A DNA stretch of 14,102 bases, taken from NCBI GenBank assembly GCA_003445035.1, contig DLVV01000128.1:1-14102 (forward strand), written 5' to 3'. Positions 1 to 6,354 of this stretch are shown here, one piece after another. Under the pieces are notes generated by a model, which saw nothing but the letters and a program-made list of their open reading frames with translations, did no database searches and was not told the origin of the DNA. Every line of letters starts with the position of its first letter. Within the stretch, counting starts at the first letter, position 1. The position numbers and the translations under genes were made by a program. This stretch comes from Planctomycetaceae bacterium (GTDB taxonomy: Bacteria > Planctomycetota > Planctomycetia > Planctomycetales > Planctomycetaceae).

Positions 1-146
1 CCGGCGGCGGGTTCAAACACGGCCGCTACATTGCCCGTGACGAGAAGAAAAACACACCGCTGTGCGATCTGTTCGTTACGATGCTCGACAACGCGGGACT
101 TGAAACCGAGTCCTTCGGCCAAAGCCGGGGAACGCTGAGCTGGTGA
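1..146 (+). CDS. DUF1552 family protein, C-terminal fragment (5' end outside window)
   Basis: The reading frame is open from the left edge and stops with TGA at 144-146, leaving about 47 residues. It contains GGGFKHGRYIA, then NTPLCDLFVTML and a C-terminal SFGQSRGTLSW. From family knowledge, this glycine-rich FKHG stretch followed by NTPL-LFV-ML and an FG-S-GTL ending is the usual C-terminus of DUF1552 proteins. These are exported proteins common in Planctomycetota and often encoded next to PSCyt cytochromes. Their biochemical role is unknown. The 5' part, including any Tat signal, lies outside the window. The stop overlaps the GTG start of the exonuclease gene, so the two may be co-translated. 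Confidence 0.8.
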   Translation, partial: GGGFKHGRYIARDEKKNTPLCDLFVTMLDNAGLETESFGQSRGTLSW

Positions 147-859
147 GTGGGCACATGGGTCAACACTACATCGCTTTTGACATCGAGACGGCCAAGATCA
201 TCGACGGCCCGGTGGGCGACCTGAAATCGCACCGGCCGCTGGGTATCACCTGTGCCGCGACTTTCTCGAGCAACGAAGACGAACCGCGGACCTGGCACGG
301 CAAGACAGCCGAGGGGACGCCGTCACCACAGATGACCACCGAGGAGGTAGGCGAACTGGTCCGGTTCCTGGTGGACGCCAGCTCCAACGGTGCCACCATC
401 CTGACCTGGAACGGCCTGGGCTTCGACTTCGACATCCTGGCCGAGGAATCGGGGATGCCCGAGGAGTGCAAGCAGTTGGCGCGTCACCACGTGGACATGA
501 TGTTCCACGTCTTCTGTCAGCTGGGTTACCCGATCGGGCTGGGCAAGGCCGCCGAGGGAATGGGGCTGCCGGGAAAGTCCTCCAACGAGGCCCAGAAACT
601 GGCGCCCGATATGTGGGCCGACGGGCGTTATGACGAGATCCTCGAATACGTGGCCCAGGACGCCCGCGCCACGCTCTCGATTGGGCAGACCTGCGAGGAA
701 CGCGGTGAGATCTGCTGGATCACCCGCAAGGGCTATCCCACGTGCAAGCCGTTGACCGACGGCTGGCTGACGGTCACCCAGGCGCAGGCACTGCCCGAAC
801 CGGATACGTCGTGGATGGACGACCCGATGAAGCGGACTCGCTTCACCGACTGGCTGTGA
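143..859 (+). CDS. DEDD-type 3'-5' exonuclease (DnaQ-like / PolB-exonuclease-like, RNase H fold)
   Basis: This 238-residue protein carries the three motifs of a DEDD exonuclease. Exo I is FDIET with D13 and E15. Exo II is LTWNGLGFDFDIL around N90-D97. Exo III is YVAQDARAT with Y169 and D173. An additional aspartate sits in HHVDMM (D118). The family uses two metal ions to remove nucleotides from a 3' end. No polymerase, helicase or HRDC domain is present and there is no signal peptide, so it should be a stand-alone cytoplasmic nuclease. The GTG start at 143 overlaps the preceding stop by 4 bases. An ATG at 155, four codons later, is an equally possible start and leaves Exo I intact. The last 17 bases overlap the end of the convergent sulfatase gene. 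Whether the substrate is DNA or RNA cannot be read from the sequence. Confidence 0.85.
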   Translation: MSGHMGQHYIAFDIETAKIIDGPVGDLKSHRPLGITCAATFSSNEDEPRTWHGKTAEGTPSPQMTTEEVGELVRFLVDASSNGATILTWNGLGFDFDILAEESGMPEECKQLARHHVDMMFHVFCQLGYPIGLGKAAEGMGLPGKSSNEAQKLAPDMWADGRYDEILEYVAQDARATLSIGQTCEERGEICWITRKGYPTCKPLTDGWLTVTQAQALPEPDTSWMDDPMKRTRFTDWL

Positions 860-2450
860 CCCGCCGGTCCCAGGCGGCGTACAGGTCGGCCAGTTCCCGG
901 ACTCGCTCGGGATGCTTCGACGCCAGGTTGTTCATCTCGGTCCGGTCGGCCTGGACGTCGTAGAGTTCCCACAGCTGGTCGAGGTCGGCCGGTGGCTTGC
1001 GGAGAATCCGGCCCTTCCGACCGGCGCGCCACGGGTTGTACTGGTAGGTGTGATCCGGCGAGACCAGCTTCCACCGGCCCCGACGAACGGCTCGCCACAA
1101 CGCCCGCTGATTCCAGTACAGCGTCCGCGGCTGGTCTCCACCCGCTTTTCCGGAAAGGATCGGCAGCAAGCTGCGCCCCTCCAACGGCGGGATCTTCTGC
1201 TCGCCGACCGTTTTCGGATAGGTCGCGGCGGCAATGTCCACGCAGGTGGCCATGACGTCGATGACGTGTCCCACGCCAGCGGTGATCCGACCTCCGGTCT
1301 TGATCACCCGGGGCCAACGGGCGATCAACGGCGTCGAGATTCCTCCCTCGTGGTTCCATCGCTTGAAGTGCCGGAACGGCGTGTTGCTGAGATTGGCCCA
1401 CGGCAGATCCACTGTCCGGTAACTCTCGACCGGACCGGGTGGAATCTCCGGCGTGCTGGTGCGGTCCTCGTCGCTGGGACCGTTGTCCGAGAAGAACAGC
1501 ACCAGCGTGTTCTCCTCCTGCCCGGTACTGCGCAGCCGCCCAAGCAGCCGGCCGATGTTGCGATCCATGCGATCAACCATCGCGGCGTAGACGGCCATCT
1601 TCAGATCCCAGGCGTTCTTGTCATCAACGTCATCCCACGCGGGCGCGTGACGGTTGCGGGGTGGAAGCTCCAGGTTCCCATCGACCAGGCCCAGCCGTTT
1701 CATCCGCTCCAGACGTTTCTTCCTCAGCTCGTCCCAGCCGGACAGGAACTTGCCCCGGTACCGGGCGATGTCCTCCGGCGGCGCGTGCAACGGGTAGTGC
1801 GGCACCGTGTAGGCCACGTACAGGAAGAAAGGCTGATCCTGAGTGTCGGACTCGCCGAGAAACCGGAGAGCCGAATCGGTGAACGCGTCGGTGGTGTAAA
1901 AACCCCGGGAGGGGGTGTACGGCTTGACGACCCGATCGGCGACGGCGAACGGCTGGTTGTCTCCGACAAACTTCTTTCCCGGTTCAGGCTCGCCGGGACG
2001 TCGTGCCCCGGGGTTGAACTGGTTGCAGCACCCGGTCAGCAACCCGAAGTATTTCTGGAAACCGCGTTGCCGTGGGTCGCCGGCCAGGTGCCACTTACCG
2101 GCCATCAACGTCCGGTACCCGGCCGCCCGCAACACCTCGGCGGATGTCACGCACCGCTGGAGCCTGGTGAGACCGACCTGGCGGGGGTAGAGGCCGGTGA
2201 CCAGTGACGCACGCGTGCCGGTGCAGATCGCGTTGTTGTAGAACTGCGTGAACCGCAGCCCCTGGCGAGCCAGCCGGTCGAGATTGGGAGTGGCGATCTC
2301 GCCCCCGTAGCAGCCCAGGTCCGAATACCCCAGGTCGTCGGCAACGATCAGCAGGATGTTGGGCCGCTCGGCGGCCGACAGGGACATCCCCGGCAGCCAC
2401 AGGCAGGCCACGGCCATCAAGATCCGACGGCCTCCAGGTCTCCCGCACAT
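843..2450 (-). CDS. Secreted type I sulfatase with variant CTGTR active-site motif
   Basis: Predicted arylsulfatase-type enzyme of the alkaline phosphatase superfamily, 535 residues from the ATG at 2450. The N-terminus has a basic stretch and the hydrophobic run MAVACLWLPGMSLSAAE, a plausible signal peptide, followed by RPNILLIVADDLGY with the metal-binding Asp pair (D38, D39). GKWH lies at 118-121, PHYPLH near 217-222 and FSDNG near 320-324, all usual sulfatase landmarks. The site that is modified to formylglycine in this family reads C76-T-G-T-R80, then ASLVTG. The usual Pro or Ala two residues after Cys is Gly, which is unusual. The substrate is likely a sulfate ester on a sugar, but it is not identifiable. 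The start was chosen because GGAGAG lies 6 bases upstream. A TTG at 2537 would add 29 residues before the signal sequence and is less likely. The gene is divergent from the one at 2688. Confidence 0.9.
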   Translation of the reverse strand: MCGRPGGRRILMAVACLWLPGMSLSAAERPNILLIVADDLGYSDLGCYGGEIATPNLDRLARQGLRFTQFYNNAICTGTRASLVTGLYPRQVGLTRLQRCVTSAEVLRAAGYRTLMAGKWHLAGDPRQRGFQKYFGLLTGCCNQFNPGARRPGEPEPGKKFVGDNQPFAVADRVVKPYTPSRGFYTTDAFTDSALRFLGESDTQDQPFFLYVAYTVPHYPLHAPPEDIARYRGKFLSGWDELRKKRLERMKRLGLVDGNLELPPRNRHAPAWDDVDDKNAWDLKMAVYAAMVDRMDRNIGRLLGRLRSTGQEENTLVLFFSDNGPSDEDRTSTPEIPPGPVESYRTVDLPWANLSNTPFRHFKRWNHEGGISTPLIARWPRVIKTGGRITAGVGHVIDVMATCVDIAAATYPKTVGEQKIPPLEGRSLLPILSGKAGGDQPRTLYWNQRALWRAVRRGRWKLVSPDHTYQYNPWRAGRKGRILRKPPADLDQLWELYDVQADRTEMNNLASKHPERVRELADLYAAWDRRVTASR

Positions 2451-2456
2451 CACTCG

Positions 2457-2462
2457 CTCTCC
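2457..2462 (-). promoter_or_regulatory. Ribosome binding site of the sulfatase at 843-2450
   Basis: On the minus strand this reads GGAGAG and lies 6 bases before the ATG at 2450. It supports that start over the upstream TTG at 2537. Confidence 0.6.
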
Positions 2463-2580
2463 AGGCCTACTCGAAACCGGTCCACACAGCCACTCGTTCG
2501 ACCATCCATTCAAGCTCTCAACAGGTCGTCGATTCAAGCGAGAGCCTCCCCAAATCGCTCCTCGAGGCCTGCTGCTCCCT

Positions 2581-2627
2581 CGCGTGCACGCGTGCGCACC
2601 CGGGTGCGCGCGGCCGCGTTAATTAAC
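2581..2627. repeat. Tiled perfect palindromes (12, 16, 10 and 10 bases)
   Basis: Four perfect inverted repeats lie nearly end to end: CGCGTGCACGCG at 2581-2592, GCGCACCCGGGTGCGC at 2594-2609, CGCGGCCGCG at 2609-2618 and GTTAATTAAC at 2618-2627. A fifth, GCACGCGTGC at 2586-2595, overlaps the first two. The last is a purely A/T core in a GC-rich setting. They sit upstream of the gene at 2688 and could be operator sites for a dimeric regulator, a cruciform-forming site, or a chance or artificial sequence. No T-run follows, and the position between divergent starts argues against a terminator. Confidence 0.6.
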
Positions 2628-2674
2628 AGGTAGAGGGCGTCGGCGATGTCCGAACGCCATTTTCGATCCGTTTC

Positions 2675-2680
2675 AAGGAG
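2675..2680 (+). promoter_or_regulatory. Ribosome binding site deciding the start at 2688
   Basis: AAGGAG lies 7 bases before the ATG at 2688, an optimal arrangement. It favours that ATG over the in-frame ATG at 2646, which lacks a comparable site. Confidence 0.75.
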
Positions 2681-2687
2681 ACTCAAA

Positions 2688-3410
2688 ATGACACGCAACA
2701 CGAACAAGAAGAGCCGCAAGCGGGACGCCTGGAAACAACTGGCCGACGGACAACTCGACCGGGCGATCTTCCTGGACTTTGAGCAGTACGAGCAGGGGCC
2801 TCCGGTCCTGGCCGGAGTCCTGGTCGACGGTCGCTTCGACCAGGTGGTCTTCGATGACCGACTCGCCTCCGCAGCGCACCACAATGACCTGAGAATTGTC
2901 CCGGTGAACGACTGGGCACAGGCCCTTGTGGAACTCGCGACCAGAGACAATCGCCGCGTCGTGGCATTTTCAGAGACCGAAATCAAGTCACTGGCGGAAC
3001 TCGAAATCGTGCTGCCACCCGAGTTGTTCGTCAATGCGCTCGTCCTCGCCAAGGAGTGGCGACGGAGGTTCCGTAGTGAAGCCCTCCGACAGATCCAGCT
3101 TCAGCGAAAACGATGGAAGAACTCACGCAGCACCAAGCAGCGCAATCGCCACTCCCGCAGGGAAGGCAATCGGTGGATCGACTACGCCAGGCTGGGAGGA
3201 ATCGAGACCCCTCACATGTACGCCCATGGACAAGTCACCGCGAGGTTGAATGCGGTCATGGGCCAGTTGAGCCGCCGTGGTGACTTTCAACTGCTCACTC
3301 CGACCGCCAAGTCCAAGTGGGCCAACTTGCTGAAGCACAACCGTTTCGATGTCGAGCAGTTGGCGGAATTCCTGCAACTGGTGGTCAGCGATTTCCGTGG
3401 CGCCGCGTAG
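2688..3410 (+). CDS. Uncharacterised basic protein with RNase H-like (DEDD-type) nuclease features
   Basis: I do not recognise this 240-residue protein as a named family. After a basic N-terminus it has RAIFLDFEQYE with D30 and E32, then PVLAGVLVDGRFDQVVFDD. This resembles the first strand hairpin and D-x-E motif of RNase H-like exonucleases of the YprB/RNase_H_2 type. VVAFSETEIKSL (E98) is placed like the second motif of RecB-associated members. LLKHNRFDVEQLAEFL near 215-229 (N218, D221) resembles the third motif, usually YNR-DV. Residues 124-163 are strongly basic and suggest nucleic-acid binding. No signal peptide or membrane segment is visible. The ATG at 2688 was chosen for its AAGGAG site; an ATG at 2646 would add 14 residues. 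The coding call is strong, the fold is an inference from motifs, and activity is unknown. Confidence 0.75.
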   Translation: MTRNTNKKSRKRDAWKQLADGQLDRAIFLDFEQYEQGPPVLAGVLVDGRFDQVVFDDRLASAAHHNDLRIVPVNDWAQALVELATRDNRRVVAFSETEIKSLAELEIVLPPELFVNALVLAKEWRRRFRSEALRQIQLQRKRWKNSRSTKQRNRHSRREGNRWIDYARLGGIETPHMYAHGQVTARLNAVMGQLSRRGDFQLLTPTAKSKWANLLKHNRFDVEQLAEFLQLVVSDFRGAA

Positions 3411-3623
3411 ACCGCCACCGGCTTCCGTTCCGGCAATCAACCACACCAGCCAGGGATTCCGTTCTGTTGGCTGCGGAAGAATTGATTCGGTTGTTGATTT
3501 TTCTGTTGGAACCCCTTTCTGGACGGAAAAGGTATATTCACGTCCGCTTCATCTCCGAATTGACCATCATTCAGCCTGTGCGATAGGCTGGGGTTCTTCC
3601 ACGAACTTCGAGTCGACGAACTC
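3411..3623. other. AT-richer intergenic region upstream of the DUF1501 cluster
   Basis: This 213-base spacer is visibly richer in A and T than its neighbours, especially about 3480-3570, as expected for a promoter region. TATATT at 3533-3538 is a possible -10 element, but the nearest -35-like TTGGAA (3506-3511) is 21 bases away, which is too far to be convincing. A small hairpin precedes the gene at 3624. No coding sequence is apparent. Confidence 0.35.
3572..3590 (+). promoter_or_regulatory. Small hairpin in the leader of the DUF1501 gene
   Basis: CAGCCT at 3572-3577 pairs perfectly with AGGCTG at 3585-3590 around a 7-base loop. It ends 33 bases before the ATG at 3624. No T-run follows, so it is not an obvious terminator. 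It may be a leader-RNA structure or chance. Confidence 0.25.
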
Positions 3624-5090
3624 ATGCTCAGAATCCTTGGTACCGGACGTTCACTGTCTCACCACGGTCGTGGTGGGCTGGATCGTCGCGAGATGCTCCG
3701 CGTGGGCGGACTGGGCCTGGCCGGATCACTGACCGGCGGCTCGATTCTGCCGGCCGCGAAATCCGTTCCGACGCCCGGGTTCGAATCGACCTTTGGCCGT
3801 GCCAAGAACTGCATCCTGCTCTACATCTACGGTGCCTGGAGCCAGCTCGACACGCTCGACCCGAAACCTGACGCTCCCGAAGAGATCCGCGGCGAATTCG
3901 GAACGATCGCGTCGAAGCTCGCCGGCGTGCGGGTCAACGAGCTGCTACCGATGACCGCGAAGGTGCTGGATCGCTGCACGGTGATCCGGTCGATGTCGCA
4001 TCCCTGGCCACTCCACAACGCCGCCTACACGCTGACGGGGAATCTCGAGACGACCAATCTCGAGGGCCGCCAGCGTCACCCGGATCACTGGCCGTTCTTC
4101 GGCGGCGTGCTCGATTTCCTGGACGAACGAACCAACCGCGAGAACCGGGCCTTCCGGCCGCCGGTCAGTGTCGGGCTGCCCTGGGTGCAGAGCACCCGCT
4201 CGGGTCCGAACAAACGGGCCGGCACGTTCGGAGGATTCCTGGGCGCGTCCTACGACCCGGTGTGGGGAGAATTCCGGGGCGAGATGCCCCAGGGCGACCC
4301 GTACCTGGAGGTCACTCCCGAGGGCCGCTTTTCCTTCAGCGAACGGCACGTCCCCGGCCTGACGCTCGACATTCTCAACCGCCGCCGGTCGTTGCTGGGT
4401 CAACTGGAAGACCAGGCTCGCTGGATCGACCAGGCCTCGTCGGTCCGCAGTTACCAGCGGACCCGTGAACGAGCGTTCTCGGTGGCCTCCTCCGACAAGC
4501 TGCGACGCGGCCTGGACATCCAGAGCGAACCTGCCGGCGTCCGCGAGCGTTACGGCATGAACCTCTTCGGCCAGTCCTGCCTGTCGGCCCGCCGGCTGAT
4601 CGAAAACGACGTGAAACTGGTCACGGTGATCTGGGACGAGTGGGAACGCTCGGACGAGAGCTGGGACACGCACCACGACCATCACCCACGGATGCGAAAA
4701 CTGCTGCTGCCCGGATTCGACCGAGCCTACTCGGCACTGATCCGCGACCTCGAACAACGCGGCATGCTCGACGACACGCTGGTGCTGTGTCTCAGCGAGC
4801 ACGGACGCACGCCGAAGTTCTACAACACCAACAAGGGACCCGGCCGCGGCCACTGGTCGGAGGTCTACAGCCAGTTGTTCGCCGGAGCCGGCATCAGGCC
4901 CGGCACCCTGATCGGATCCTCCGACGAGATCGCCGCCTACCCGGCCGAGCGACCCATCTCGCCCAAGGACATCCTGGCCACGGCCTATCACCTGCTGGGA
5001 ATCGACCACGAGCAGAAGATCGCCGACCGGCAGGGTCGTCTCTGGCCGCTGGTCCACGGTGGACACATTGTCCCCGAACTGATTGGCTGA
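3624..5090 (+). CDS. DUF1501 protein with Tat-type signal (first copy)
   Basis: A 488-residue protein of the DUF1501 family, which is related to the alkaline phosphatase/sulfatase superfamily and abundant in Planctomycetota. Its function is unknown. A twin-arginine signal is visible as LDRREMLRVGGLGLAGS (R21, R22), so export of a folded protein is likely. Landmarks are IYGAWSQLDTLDPKPDAP near 68-85, LSEHGRTP at 390-397 (many members have EFGRTP here, the second copy in this window among them) and GRGHW near 407-411. It lacks the formylglycine motif, so sulfatase activity is not expected. It opens a plus-strand cluster with the enolase-superfamily gene 43 bases on and the hydrolase fusion beyond. 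The Shine-Dalgarno is weak. The ATG at 3624 was chosen because it leaves the Tat motif at a normal distance from the start. Confidence 0.9.
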   Translation: MLRILGTGRSLSHHGRGGLDRREMLRVGGLGLAGSLTGGSILPAAKSVPTPGFESTFGRAKNCILLYIYGAWSQLDTLDPKPDAPEEIRGEFGTIASKLAGVRVNELLPMTAKVLDRCTVIRSMSHPWPLHNAAYTLTGNLETTNLEGRQRHPDHWPFFGGVLDFLDERTNRENRAFRPPVSVGLPWVQSTRSGPNKRAGTFGGFLGASYDPVWGEFRGEMPQGDPYLEVTPEGRFSFSERHVPGLTLDILNRRRSLLGQLEDQARWIDQASSVRSYQRTRERAFSVASSDKLRRGLDIQSEPAGVRERYGMNLFGQSCLSARRLIENDVKLVTVIWDEWERSDESWDTHHDHHPRMRKLLLPGFDRAYSALIRDLEQRGMLDDTLVLCLSEHGRTPKFYNTNKGPGRGHWSEVYSQLFAGAGIRPGTLIGSSDEIAAYPAERPISPKDILATAYHLLGIDHEQKIADRQGRLWPLVHGGHIVPELIG

Positions 5091-5133
5091 ACGGTCACGC
5101 ACTCGCGGCAACCACGCGAACGGACCAGCCCTG

Positions 5134-6297
5134 ATGCGCATCACCGAGATCGAATCGATCATCCTGCAACACGACATGCAGGAGGAACTCGGTTTCGCCC
5201 AGGGCTATTACGACAAGCGGACCGCTCATCTTGTGCTCGTGCACACCGACGAGGGACTGACGGGAATCGGCGAGATCTTCGGAGCCGGGAACTTCGCCTT
5301 CGCCAACCAGGCCATCCTCAGGCACGTGATCGCCCCGCAACTGGTCGGCCGCAACCCGTTGGACATCAACGTCATCTGGCACGATGTCTATAACGCGGTC
5401 CGCGACCACGGCCAGAAAGGGATGCCCATCTGTTGTCTTTCGGGCGTCGACATCGCCCTGTGGGACATCCTCGGCAAGGCCACCTCCCAACCGCTTTACC
5501 AGTTGCTCGGCGGCAAGGCCCGTGATGACTTCGTCGCCTACGGCTACGGGATGATGTTCCGCAAGCGGGACGACCTGCCGGCGGTCTTCGAACAGGAAGT
5601 GGCCGCGATCGTCGCGAAAGGATTCACCGCATCCAAGATGAAACTCGGCCTGGGTGTCGAACGCGACATCGAGCTGGCCACGGCCGTGCGACGCGGGGCC
5701 GGTGACGGCTTCAAGTTGATGGCCGACACCAACCACGCCTACGCCGTCGGCGAGGCGATCCAGCTGGGACTGGGCCTGAGGGAACTGGGCTACTACTGGT
5801 TCGAAGAGCCGGTGATGCCCGAGGACTACGACGGGTACCGCCAGGTCCGCGACGCCCTGCCGGGCATCCACATTGCCGGGGGCGAGGCCGAATGGACCCG
5901 CTTCGGACACCGTGAACTGCTCTGCCGCCGCTCGGTGGATATCCTCCAGCCAGAAGTCGCCGCGACCGGAGGGATCAGCGAGTTCATGAAGATCGTGGCG
6001 ATGGCCCACGCCTTCGGCACCCCGGTGATTCCGCACGTGTGGGGTTCGGACGTGCTGATCGCCGTCGACATGCACCTGGTGTCGGTCCTTCCCGATCTCC
6101 CCGGCGGGCTGAAACAGTTTGAACCGATGCTCGAATACGACACGACTCCGAACCTGTTTCACGAACAGTTGTTGAGTGAGCCACTGGGAGTGCTCCAACA
6201 GGTCCGCGACAACGGCGGTCGGGTCCGCCCTCCGGACGGTCCCGGCATCGGCATTGCCTTGAACGAGGATTTCGTTGCGAAGTATCGTGTCGCCTGA
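5134..6297 (+). CDS. Mandelate racemase/muconate lactonizing enzyme family protein (enolase superfamily)
   Basis: A 387-residue protein, the usual size for the family, beginning MRITEIES. The family abstracts a proton next to a carboxylate and covers sugar-acid dehydratases, racemases and epimerases. The sequence has the full catalytic set of the mandelate racemase-like group: K168-M-K170 at the end of the second strand, metal ligands D198 (ADTN), E224 (FEEP) and E251 (GGE), and the dyad D269 (VDILQP) with H301 (PHVWG). The N-terminal capping domain covers about residues 1-125. It should be cytoplasmic, with no signal sequence. Lys plus the His-Asp dyad points to an acid-sugar dehydratase or an epimerase. 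The exact substrate cannot be named. A TTG at 5083 overlaps the previous stop and would add 17 residues, but the family N-terminus fits ATG 5134. Confidence 0.92.
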   Translation: MRITEIESIILQHDMQEELGFAQGYYDKRTAHLVLVHTDEGLTGIGEIFGAGNFAFANQAILRHVIAPQLVGRNPLDINVIWHDVYNAVRDHGQKGMPICCLSGVDIALWDILGKATSQPLYQLLGGKARDDFVAYGYGMMFRKRDDLPAVFEQEVAAIVAKGFTASKMKLGLGVERDIELATAVRRGAGDGFKLMADTNHAYAVGEAIQLGLGLRELGYYWFEEPVMPEDYDGYRQVRDALPGIHIAGGEAEWTRFGHRELLCRRSVDILQPEVAATGGISEFMKIVAMAHAFGTPVIPHVWGSDVLIAVDMHLVSVLPDLPGGLKQFEPMLEYDTTPNLFHEQLLSEPLGVLQQVRDNGGRVRPPDGPGIGIALNEDFVAKYRVA

Positions 6298-6354
6298 TTC
6301 GAACCCGGTACAGCAGCCAGGAAATCTCCAACTCTCAACAGGAACAGGCCCGGA

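Larger units (their letters stand above)
2451..2687. other. Divergent intergenic region between sulfatase and RNase H-like gene
   Basis: This 237-base spacer lies between two divergent starts (2450 on minus, 2688 on plus), so promoters for both genes are expected here. No convincing -35/-10 pair was found. The notable content is a run of perfect palindromes at 2581-2627, described separately, and a smaller one, CCTCGAGG, at 2560-2567. An ATG at 2646 opens the downstream frame earlier but lacks a good ribosome binding site. Confidence 0.6.

Noticed and set aside
912..2207. A 431-codon plus-strand open frame opposite the first sulfatase
   Set aside because: It mirrors the sulfatase coding sequence, its translation is low-complexity with no known motif, and it has no supporting ribosome site.
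2451..2537. TTG start at 2537 extending the first sulfatase by 29 residues
   Set aside because: The extension precedes a good signal peptide, and GGAGAG sits at the right distance from the ATG at 2450.
2594..2609. The 16-base palindrome as an intrinsic terminator
   Set aside because: It has no loop spacing or T-run and lies between two divergent gene starts, where no transcript should end.
3506..3538. TTGGAA and TATATT as a sigma70 promoter for the DUF1501 cluster
   Set aside because: The spacer is 21 bases, too long for a standard promoter; only the AT-rich context supports it.
3945..5177. A 410-codon minus-strand open frame opposite the first DUF1501 gene
   Set aside because: Antisense shadow of a well-supported gene, with no domain in the translation.
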